Below, one piece after another: positions 29,065 through 38,885 of a DNA stretch of 64,000 bases. This DNA comes from CAWHNT01 sp963830775. GTDB lineage: Bacteria > Pseudomonadota > Alphaproteobacteria > Geminicoccales > Geminicoccaceae. The DNA lies in the NCBI GenBank assembly GCA_963830775.1, contig CAWHNT010000032.1, positions 434,001 to 498,000 on the forward strand, written 5' to 3'. Made by a program: the position numbers and the translations under genes. The first letter of the stretch is position 1; every line of letters starts with the position of its first letter. The notes beneath the pieces are model-generated. The model saw only the letters and a program-made list of their open reading frames with translations. It did no database searches and was not told the origin of the DNA.

Positions 29065-29596
29065 ATCATGGGGAGCGACGCAGGATCAAGTTCTTACAAT
29101 TCGCTCCTGAGCTGCCGTCGAGCTCGGGCCTTCCGGTTCCTTCCTCTGTCCCCTCCTATCGACCCCTTGGTGCGCAAGCTGGAGCGTGGGGATCGATCGC
29201 CAAGCGTGGCCAGTCAGGTCCGGGCAAAGGCCAGAGATGGCCGGGCATGGTGCTGGTTGCGGGTGGGACGATAGTTGATTGCGGTGCCTGTCCCCGGGGT
29301 TCCCAGATTGCCGGCGAGGCCTGTCCACAGATTTCCAAAGGGAGCTGCGGTCGATGTAGGACGGGCGCGAGCAAGGGGATGTATGACTGGCACCCCATTA
29401 TGAATGAATTTATTGGCTTGTGGCTCTTGCGCGCTTAGAGCCTCATGGCTCACATTGGGGACTTTCGCACGACGTCTCCAAAACCCCGAGGACGCAGCGC
29501 CAGGATCATAGGAATTGGCTTGACCTTCGCTGATGGTTTAGCCACCAAGCGCGAGGCACGACAATTCACTACCACAAAAAGGGAAGAAGGTAAGGC
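29065..29596. other. intergenic stretch without a supported gene
   Basis: Open frames on both strands (for example minus 29214-29453 and plus 29445-29714) have no ribosome site or family-like sequence and change frame against each other. GC drops toward the right. AAGAAGG at 29584-29590 would have served as ribosome site for the cyclase gene before the MITE inserted. Confidence 0.45.
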
Positions 29597-29767
29597 CCGA
29601 GTTTGCGGTCTGTGGGCATACATTGTGCCTTGTTACAGCCTGAAACAGCGGCAGGAAAGTAGTTCCATGTGGGCATGTAGGTGTAGATGTGGGCACACGA
29701 TCGCCGATTCGTAAGCCACTGATACATAACATGAATTTTGCCGTGTGCCCATGCACCGCAAACTCGG
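29597..29767. mobile_element. 171-bp MITE, copy 1
   Basis: A short non-coding element with terminal inverted repeats CCGAGTTTGCGGT and ACCGCAAACTCGG, flanked by a 7-bp target duplication GTAAGGC (29590-29596 and 29768-29774). The match between the ends continues with mismatches to TGGGCA. It differs from copy 2 at only two positions (C/G in ACAGCSTGAAAC and T/C in GCATGYAGGTG). It carries no transposase and must have been moved by an element elsewhere. Its right end lies 8 bp before the ATG of the cyclase gene. Confidence 0.88.
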
Positions 29768-29775
29768 GTAAGGCA

Positions 29776-30755
29776 ATGGCCGGGGAAACCATCTCTCCTC
29801 ACCTTTCACGACTGCTGCGAGATCAGCAAGGAGTTGCAAACATACAAGTAGTTTTTGTTGATGTGGTGAAGTACTCTAGGAGGAAATCCACCACACAAAG
29901 ATTGATCATTGAGAGATTTCAGGAGCATCTTAGGCATGCGATAAATGACGTGAGCAAAAATCACTTAGAGTATGCTCAACAGAACAATGTAGATTTTGCA
30001 AAGGACATTTTGAAGATCCCAACGGGAGATGGAGCTGCAGTCGTATTCACCTTCGATGGCGCACGCTCGATTGCTATAGACTTTGCATTGCGGCTTTTAT
30101 CCGTGATACATTCAGCCAACTTAGAAGCGAATTGCCAGAAGTTGTCCCAGCAAGAATGGTGCAATTGTCACTCAACCTACCTTATCAGAATAGGAATAGA
30201 TGATGGAAAGGGAATCTTGTACGTTGACGTAAATGGCCAAGTGAATGTTGCTGGAAGAACTATTAACAATGCATCAAGAGTAATGAATCTCGCCGACAAG
30301 AGTTGAAGCTTCTCCTTACAAGGGAGGCGTATACTGATCTAATAGATATGACCAACAATGTTGGTCTTGAGGAGAAATTTGTGAACTTGGGGAATTTTAC
30401 GGTTAAGCATGGACTAGCAATGCAGATCTACCAGTATATTGTGGATGAAGACAAGAGCGTTAATGTGTCTCTGCCTGAAGCTGCGCAGTATAGGAAGAAA
30501 ATAGAAGAAATGATGCTCAAATACGGTCTTCCAGAACCACTAGTCAACCATCAGGAAAAGCTAGAAAATCTAGAGCAGCTCTCAATGTTGATGGAGAAAT
30601 TCGCTGAGATGGCGCCTATTTTCGATGCCATGTACAAAGGGGGAGGTTCGGGAATGACTAAAGCTGCGCTATCAGTAATACCGCCCCAGCTTCGCTCGAT
30701 AATTGAAGGAAAAATGAGCGAATCTGCTCGCATGTCAGAGAGCAAAGGAACCTAG
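29776..30755 (+). CDS. orphan class III nucleotidyl cyclase (one frameshift)
   Basis: A single-domain class III cyclase of about 326 aa after repair. Metal-binding Asp29 lies in VVFVDVVKYSRR and Asp85 in ILKIPTGDGAAVVF; the transition-state Asn164 and Arg168 are in GRTINNASRVMN. It breaks after LADKS at 30306 and resumes in the -1 frame as LKLLLTREAYTDL, then FTVKHGLAMQIYQYI, the usual end of the fold; one missing T explains this. About 90 further residues form a helical tail (LENLEQLSMLMEKFAEM, then a Gly-rich link). GC is far below that of the flanking core genome, so acquisition by transfer is likely. No sensor or membrane domain is present. The product nucleotide cannot be read; a Pycsar-type pyrimidine cyclase is one possibility. 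Confidence 0.8.
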
Positions 30756-30911
30756 AGCTCTGTATTCCAAGACAACAGTCTAAACATAGGTAAGGCCGTA
30801 CAAGATCCTGATCTACCTCTGTTTCTGACTGGCCCATACTGTGCAAACCCAAGCTTCATGCATAACCGACAAGCTGGCGCGCAGGCGGGGAGAAAGTTCG
30901 CTTGGCCTCAC

Positions 30912-31082
30912 CCGAGTTTGCGGTCTGTGGGCATACATTGTGCCTTGTTACAGCGTGAAACAGCGGCAGGAAAGTAGTTCCATGTGGGCATGCAGGTGTA
31001 GATGTGGGCACACGATCGCCGATTCGTAAGCCACTGATACATAACATGAATTTTGCCGTGTGCCCATGCACCGCAAACTCGG
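30912..31082. mobile_element. 171-bp MITE, copy 2
   Basis: Same length and orientation as copy 1 and about 99% identical, with its own 7-bp target duplication GCCTCAC (30905-30911 and 31083-31089). The different duplications show two independent insertions rather than one composite transposon. It sits between the cyclase gene and the end of the PIN-toxin remnant. The 150 bp between the cyclase stop and this element holds no gene. Confidence 0.88.
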
Positions 31083-31085
31083 GCC

Positions 31086-31178
31086 TCACAATGCGGATAT
31101 ATCGTGTCCTACGACGTGACGCTGCAGCGTCGGGAAGGCGCTGACCAGAACCGAGCTGTCAAGAACGGCCCTGATCAT
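31086..31178 (-). pseudogene. PIN-domain toxin remnant (N terminus only)
   Basis: The frame MIRAVLDSSVLVSAF is the typical first strand and metal-binding Asp of PIN-domain ribonucleases (VapC-like, PilT N-terminal family). After residue 15 the sequence stops matching (PTLQRHVVGHDISAL, then a stop within the MITE target site), so the rest of the toxin has been lost by deletion or replacement. The ATG overlaps the end of the antitoxin gene by 20 bp, as is usual in such pairs. Confidence 0.65.
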
Positions 31179-31444
31179 GCCCGGCGCGCAGCGTATCGAT
31201 CTCCTCGACCACCATGTCCATGAGTTCGTCTTGTGAAGGCCTGGGCTCCGGACCGATGTAGCGCACCCAACTCGAAAATCGCGTCGAGCTGCCGGTCAAC
31301 CTCGGCACTATTGACCACCTCGACGGACTTCAGCGTCGCCGCCCCATTTCTCACCTGCAGGTCGAGGGATGCGCCGTCGCTGAGCTTGAGCGCCCTCCGC
31401 GCCTCGGCCGCAAGGGTGATCTGCCCGCCTCGAAGCATCCGCAC

Positions 31445-32497
31445 TAGAGCAGCTTTCAGGTCAGTTAGGAGCTGCATAGCCGGCGAGGCGGAACCAGCCC
31501 TGGGCGTCGTTGGCGGTGATGGCGTCGAGGGCTGGGCCGAGCTCGGCCTCAAGCGCCTCCAGGCTCCGGGCCGCCTTGGTGCGCAGGTGGGCCTTGAGCT
31601 TCGACCAGGCCTGCTCGATCGGGTCGAGATCGGGAGAGTAGGGCGGAGATAGCGGTAGCTGATCCCGGCCCGGTCGAGCGCCCGCTGGACCGCCTTGGCC
31701 TTGTGCGCGGCCAGGTTGTCCATGACCACGATGGCATCCGGTCGCTGGAGCAGGGTCGGGATCAGCACCTGCTCGACGAAGGCCAGGAACACGGCCGTGC
31801 CGGTTGCGGCAGCGATGCTCATGCCCACAACGACCCCGTCGAGCGCAAGGGCACCGAGCACGGTCAGCCGCTTCCAATGTCCCCACGGCACCTTGCCCAC
31901 GGCGCGCTGACTTGCAGCGGCACGGGCGTAGGCCCTGGCCATCCGGGTGTCGATCCCGCTCTCGTCAAGGAAGACGAGGCGCTTGGGGTCCACCTTGGCC
32001 AGCTCGGCCCGCCAGTCGTTCCGCGCCTGGGCGAGCTCGGGCCGGTCCTGCTCCGCCGCGCGCAGGCTCTTTTTTGCGCCGCAGACCCAGCTTCTTGAGC
32101 GCCCGGCACAAGGTAGGCGGGCTCGCCTTCACCCCGGCACGCTTGTCGAGCTCCTGCGCGTACTCGGCCAGCGTCCGGTCGTTGCGCTCGGCCACGAGTT
32201 CCTTGAGCGTGTCCAAGGCCTTGGCGTCCAGGCGAGGCGCTGGACCCCCGACATGCGGCTTCGCCGCCCGCTGCCTCTCGCTCCGCCACGCCTGCTGCCA
32301 GCGGTAGAGCGTGCTCTCCCCGACCCCGAACAGGGCCGCGAGCGAGGCCCGGCTCAGCCCGCCCCGTTCGCACGCCCGCAGCACCCGATCCCGCAACTCG
32401 GCCGTGTAAGCTCGCGCCATGGCGTCTCCCTCCGCCACACCACGGCATAACGCCTGTCAGCTAGAACAGGCTCCCGAGAAACCTGGAATTTGCTCTA
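31445..32497 (-). mobile_element. IS630-family insertion sequence
   Basis: About 1.05 kb bounded by TA at 31445-31446 and 32496-32497, the target dinucleotide this family duplicates. The inner ends read TAGAGCAGCTTTCAGGT and TAGAGCAAATTCCAGGT, imperfect inverted repeats. Removal of the element with one TA restores the antitoxin reading frame, which fixes the borders independently of the repeats. Confidence 0.85.
31461..32420 (-). CDS. IS630-family transposase (two frameshifts)
   Basis: About 320 aa from the ATG at 32420, which has a GGAG site 9 nt upstream. The N-terminal helix-turn-helix is MARAYTAELRDRVLRACERG and SRASLAALFGVGESTLYRW. The DDE domain has LVFLDESGIDTRMAR, VVMDNLAAHKAKAVQ, and PYSPDLDPIEQAWSKLKAHL. 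At an A6 tract near 32072 (LGLRRKK) the frame moves +1 to KSLRAAEQDRPEL, and near 31645 it moves back (ISYRYL then PPYSPDLDPIEQ). The -1 shift typical of IS A6G motifs would not give the observed frame. Confidence 0.85.
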
Positions 32498-32618
32498 GCG
32501 TCATGCTACGGTTCTCCACCTCCTGCCACACTCAACGTGGACAGCCTGCAAACTACGCGCCTACATCGAGCAACCCAACTCCCGACCTTTAGCCATCGGC
32601 CTGCGTCCCTGCCTCTGT

Positions 32619-32709
32619 TGTCACCCCCGACTTGATCGGGGGCCAGGGTTGCAGGACTCTGGCAGCCTCGCGCGGCCACCCTGGACCCCGGGTCAAGCCC
32701 GGGGTGACA
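32619..32709. repeat. REP-like palindromic repeat
   Basis: Outer arms TGTCACCCCC and GGGGTGACA enclose two inner palindromes, CCCCCGACTTGATCGGGGG and CCCCGGGTCAAGCCCGGGG. Such GACTTGATC-type extragenic palindromes are common between genes in alphaproteobacteria. It lies about 110 bp downstream of gcvP and could limit transcription or protect mRNA. Confidence 0.7.
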
Positions 32710-32818
32710 GCCGGAGCAGATTAGGCGGTCAGGGCCTCAGGCCCGGACCAATGGATTGTATGGGGCACCGCCGCGGCCGCAAGGTCACGCATGGGGGCCA
32801 AGGCAGCCTACCGTGCTG

Positions 32819-35716
<2,898 letters not shown>

Positions 35717-35736
35717 CCTCTCCGTCAAAGGCCGGC

Positions 35737-36111
35737 TCAGCTCAGGGTCTCGAGGAAGCTCTCGTAGGCGTCGCGGTCCATCAGGCCCTCGACCTCGCCG
35801 GCATCCGAGAGGCGGAGCTTGAAGAACCAGGCGGCACCCTCGGCTTCCTTGTTGACCCGCTCCGGTGCCCCCTCCAGCTCCTCGTTGCGCTCGATCACCT
35901 CGCCGCCGATCGGGGCATAGACCTCGCTCGCGGCCTTGGTGCTGTCGACCACCGCGGCCTCGTCGCCCTTGGCGAGCACGCGGCCGATCTCGGGCAGCTG
36001 GACGCTCACGATGTCGCCCAGCTGCTCCTGGGCATGGTCGCTGATCCCGACCGTGCCGATGTCGCCCTCGACCCGGACCCATTCATGGTCCTTGGTGTAG
36101 TAGACCGTCAT
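35737..36111 (-). CDS. gcvH: glycine cleavage system H protein
   Basis: Lipoyl carrier of 124 aa that shuttles the aminomethyl group between P, T and L proteins. The lipoylated Lys is in DSTKAASEVYAP. I take the ATG at 36111 (MTVYYTKDHEWV) because a GAGGAG site at 36121-36126 is well spaced; the in-frame GTG at 36120 would overlap that site. It starts 12 bp after the gcvT stop. Confidence 0.95.
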   Translation of the reverse strand: MTVYYTKDHEWVRVEGDIGTVGISDHAQEQLGDIVSVQLPEIGRVLAKGDEAAVVDSTKAASEVYAPIGGEVIERNEELEGAPERVNKEAEGAAWFFKLRLSDAGEVEGLMDRDAYESFLETLS

Positions 36112-36123
36112 CGAGGCCACTCC

Positions 36124-37221
36124 TCAGCGGTGATAGCGGTGGGGGACGAAGGGCAGGGCCGCGACCTGGGCCGGGATCGGCTTGCCGCGGACCAGGAGAT
36201 CGACGCGGGTGCCGGGCTCGGCCAGCGCGGCTTCCACGTAGCCCATGGCGACCGGCCCGCCGACGGTCGGGCCGAAGCCGCCGCTGGTGACCCGGCCGAC
36301 CTCGCGGCCATCCAGCTGCACGATCGTGCCCTCGCGCGCCGGTGCCCGACCCTCCGGGCGCAGGCCGACGAGCTTGCGGGCGGGGCCGTCCCTGAGCTGC
36401 GGGACGATCACGTCCGCACCCGGGAAGTCGCCGGCCTCGCGGCGGCGCCTGGGGACGGTCCAGCCGAGCTGGGCCTCGGCCGGCGTGGTGGTCAGGTCGA
36501 TGTCATGGCCGTAGAGGCACAAGCCGGCCTCGAGCCGGAGCGAGTCGCGGGCACCGAGGCCGGCGGGCTTCACCTCGTCGGCGGCCAGGAGCTCTCTGGC
36601 AAGCGGGACGGCGTGCCCGGCCGGCACCGAGATCTCGAACCCGTCCTCGCCGGTGTAGCCCAGGCGGGAGACCCGGCAGAGCTTCCCGGCGACGCTCATC
36701 TCGGCCGTGGTCATGAAGCCGAGGCCCCGGCAGTCCGGGGCCAGACGGGCCAGCACCTCGACCGCTGCCGGCCCTTGCAGGGCCAGGAGGGCGCGGTCGG
36801 CGAGCTCGCTGACCTCGAGATCGGGCTCAAGGGCCGATCTCATGTGAGCGAGATCGGCTTCCCGGCCGCCGGCATTGACGACCACGAACAGATGGTCGCC
36901 GGCCTGGCTGACGATCAGGTCGTCGAGGATGCCGCCGGTCTCCGTGGTGAGGAGCGTGTAGCGCGCCTGGCCCGCCTTCAGGCCCTGGATGTTGCCGGGT
37001 ACCAGCCGCTCGACGCGGGCCGCTGCGTCCGGGCCGGTGATCCGGAGCTGGCCCATGTGCGAGACGTCGAAGAGGGCGGCGGCGGCACGGGCGTGCAGGT
37101 GCTCGGCCAGGATGCCGGCCGGGTACTGGACCGGCATCTCCCAGCCGGCGAACGGCACCATGCGGGCACCGAGCTCGCGATGGAGATCGTAGAGGGGAGT
37201 GCGCCGCGGCTCGCTCGACAT
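36124..37221 (-). CDS. gcvT: glycine cleavage system aminomethyltransferase, T protein
   Basis: Tetrahydrofolate-dependent T protein of 365 aa. The N terminus LYDLHRELGARMVPFAGWEMPVQ is characteristic, the catalytic Asp region is ALFDVSHMGQLRITGPDAA, and the folate domain includes GYTGEDGFEISVP and ARDSLRLEAGLCLYGHDID. It is first in the operon, 40 bp downstream of the second riboswitch aptamer. Confidence 0.96.
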   Translation of the reverse strand: MSSEPRRTPLYDLHRELGARMVPFAGWEMPVQYPAGILAEHLHARAAAALFDVSHMGQLRITGPDAAARVERLVPGNIQGLKAGQARYTLLTTETGGILDDLIVSQAGDHLFVVVNAGGREADLAHMRSALEPDLEVSELADRALLALQGPAAVEVLARLAPDCRGLGFMTTAEMSVAGKLCRVSRLGYTGEDGFEISVPAGHAVPLARELLAADEVKPAGLGARDSLRLEAGLCLYGHDIDLTTTPAEAQLGWTVPRRRREAGDFPGADVIVPQLRDGPARKLVGLRPEGRAPAREGTIVQLDGREVGRVTSGGFGPTVGGPVAMGYVEAALAEPGTRVDLLVRGKPIPAQVAALPFVPHRYHR

Positions 37222-37262
37222 CGGGGCTCCAGGGATGGAGCCGGATCAGCCCGGCCCTCCTG

Positions 37263-37449
37263 CCCCCTCTGTCCGGAACCTGAGAGATTACGATGCCTTC
37301 GGCACCGCTGCTCCTTCGGTGGGATGCGCCCGCACCCGCTCTCCAGAGTGCCAGCTCCCTCCCGGTCCTCGCTACCTGAGAGTTTCCGGGGCGGTTGCTC
37401 CTTCGGTGCCGCAGCGCTCAACCGAGTGCTGCGGTCTCTCCCGGGAGGG
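37263..37449 (-). promoter_or_regulatory. tandem glycine riboswitch upstream of gcvTHP
   Basis: On the minus strand two glycine aptamers follow each other. The first (about 37449-37365) has GGAGAGACC, CACCGAAGGAGCAACCGCC and GGAAACTCTCAGGTA; the second (about 37350-37263) has TGGAGAGCG, CACCGAAGGAGCAGCGGTG and AATCTCTCAGGTTCCGGACAG. Both carry the conserved CCGAAGG(A)GCAA/G core and CTCTCAGGT closing strand. The tandem form turns on glycine cleavage genes when glycine is abundant. The short gap to gcvT fits control of translation initiation or an early terminator. Confidence 0.95.
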
Positions 37450-37577
37450 ATCATCGGCTCAGTCAGCCTAGGGCGGCATGGACAGGCTGGCAAGCTCCAC
37501 CCGGAATGGACGCCACGTGAGCCGTGCGGCGGCCGGACACGTGCCGGGCAGACGCTTCCTCCCGTCCTGCCGGAGCT

Positions 37578-37940
37578 TCACCCCCTCCTGCTGACATGAC
37601 ACGCCGCGCAGGCCTTCACCGGCCCTGCCTTCTCTCCTGCCGACCGCCGCTCGGCATGACAGCCGGTGCAGAAGGCGTGGAAGACCGTGTCGATCCGCCG
37701 TGCCTCCGTGGTGCCCCAGGCCTTGTGGCAGTCGTGGCAGCGTTGGGGGCCGAGGCGGCGGTTGAGGAAGTTGTGGTGGCAAGTCATGCAGGCGACGGTC
37801 TTGTGGAACTTGTGGTCGAACCGGGTGGGGAGCAGCGGCTGGCGCGCGATCCAGCCGAGGCGGATCTCGGAGGCCTGCATCACCATAGGCACGGCCGCGG
37901 CAAGCGCCAGCCCGAGGATGGCGAGCCTTGCCCTGCGCAA
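37578..37940 (-). CDS. small periplasmic tetraheme c-type cytochrome
   Basis: A 120-aa protein with an N-terminal signal segment (LAILGLALAAAVPMVMQAS) and four CXXCH heme sites in order: CMTCH, CHDCH, CTGCH and CAACH, with extra His residues (FDHKFH, CHHNF, HAFC) that can serve as distal ligands as in class III and cytochrome c7 proteins. It starts 5 bp after the membrane cytochrome gene, so both are probably one redox unit that moves electrons across the inner membrane. The terminal electron acceptor is unknown. Confidence 0.85.
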   Translation of the reverse strand: MRRARLAILGLALAAAVPMVMQASEIRLGWIARQPLLPTRFDHKFHKTVACMTCHHNFLNRRLGPQRCHDCHKAWGTTEARRIDTVFHAFCTGCHAERRSAGEKAGPVKACAACHVSRRG

Positions 37941-37945
37941 CCCGC

Positions 37946-38671
37946 TCAGCCCAGCAAAGCCGGGATGGCGACCAGGAGCAACGCCAGCGCCCCGAGCAGG
38001 GCCAGAAGCGGGCCGGAACGTGGGGCGGCCGTGCCGACCCGGCGGTGCGGGCCGAAGAGCTCCGCCAGGCGGCCCCGCTTCCAGGCCAGTTGCCGGCGGG
38101 CAAGGCTCTCCAGCACGGGCGCCAGGACGGCGGCGAAGACGGCGGCGAGGAGCGCCCAGCGCCAGAAGCCGGCGAGCTTGGCCGAGGAGGTCAGGGCGTG
38201 CACGCCAGCGAGCGCACCGGCCGCCAGGCCGGCCCAGCCATGAAGGTATCGCCCGCCCCGATAGCGTTGCGGGAGCCGGAAGAACGGCTCGCGGACAGCC
38301 GTGGCCACGAGGAGGGCCATGGCGGCACCCAGGCCGGCCATGACGTGGCGCGGCATCATCCAGCCCAGATAGTCGAGCAGGAACCGATCAACGGCCAGCA
38401 TCACCGCGATGTGCGCCACCACCAGCACCAGGGCCGCATTGCCGGCGACGCGGTGGAGGCGAAGACGCCAGGAAGCGACGGGTGGCGTGCCCAGCCGGAA
38501 GGCCAGGATCATGGCGCAGCAGGCGGCATAGCCCAGGCTGCCCGCCACCTCCCAGGCCGGCTCGTAGGCGACGAGCGGCGGCAGCAGGAGGGCCGCCGAC
38601 AGGGCGACGATGAGGGCGGCGGCGAACGGGTCGAGCCAGGCCGGCAGCGGCAGCCGGCCGGTCAGCGGCAT
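37946..38671 (-). CDS. ferric-reductase-like membrane cytochrome b
   Basis: A 241-aa protein with about six transmembrane helices and His residues in helices (RLHRVAGNAALVLVVAHIAV, then LHGWAGLAAGALAGVHAL) spaced like the di-heme ligands of ferric-reductase/YedZ-type domains. No FAD or NAD domain follows. Together with the tetraheme cytochrome it may form a quinol-to-periplasm electron conduit. Neither gene has a strong link to its neighbours (gcv operon and secretion locus). Confidence 0.7.
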   Translation of the reverse strand: MPLTGRLPLPAWLDPFAAALIVALSAALLLPPLVAYEPAWEVAGSLGYAACCAMILAFRLGTPPVASWRLRLHRVAGNAALVLVVAHIAVMLAVDRFLLDYLGWMMPRHVMAGLGAAMALLVATAVREPFFRLPQRYRGGRYLHGWAGLAAGALAGVHALTSSAKLAGFWRWALLAAVFAAVLAPVLESLARRQLAWKRGRLAELFGPHRRVGTAAPRSGPLLALLGALALLLVAIPALLG

Positions 38672-38885
38672 GTCATGGCGATCACGGCGGCTCGCTCGAC
38701 CTCAGGTCTCCTCCGTCCCGGCCGAAGTTGCCGGACCGCCGGGCTACTGTCGAGCGCGGCCCTGCAGCCTGCCACCCGGCTTGCGGTCGATCCCGTGAGG
38801 GGTACTTGTTGGCTCCTGCCCGAGGGAATCGAGTATCAGGCCTCGACGATCACGAGGGAGTACGTCCAGGACCGTCCGACGCCGC

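Larger units (their letters stand above)
31159..32504 (-). pseudogene. AbrB/SpoVT-like antitoxin, split by the IS630-family element
   Basis: Joining 32504-32498 to 31446 across the IS and keeping one TA gives ATG ACG CTA GTG CGG ATG: MTLVRMLRGGQITLAAEAR..., a swapped-hairpin DNA-binding antitoxin, followed by DLQVRNGAATLKSVEVV. A GGAG site lies 9 nt before the ATG at 32504. A +1 shift near 31270 (DAIFE then WVRYIGPEPRPSQDEL) breaks the C-terminal toxin-binding part, which ends EEIDTLRAGHDQGRS. The IS interrupts codon 3. With the truncated PIN gene this module is dead on both sides. Confidence 0.75.

Noticed and set aside
29214..29453. Minus-strand frame with GNLGTPGTGTAINY
   Set aside because: Short, no ribosome site, no recognisable homology and neighbouring frames are just as open.
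30303..30755. Separate gene starting at TTG 30303
   Set aside because: The sequence LLLTREAYTDL...FTVKHGLAMQIYQYI is the conserved end of the cyclase domain, so it is better read as the continuation of the same gene.
29590..31089. Composite transposon formed by the two MITEs around the cyclase gene
   Set aside because: Each copy has its own 7-bp target duplication (GTAAGGC and GCCTCAC); a composite unit would show one duplication outside both.
29689..31178. Complete Pycsar or CBASS defence operon
   Set aside because: Only a cyclase is present; no TIR, transmembrane, nuclease or other effector gene is adjacent on either side.
32060..32085. Programmed -1 frameshift at AAAAAAG in the IS630 transposase
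   Set aside because: A -1 shift gives the wrong frame; the downstream sequence is in +1. The A7 tract of the ISAs1 copies fails the same test.
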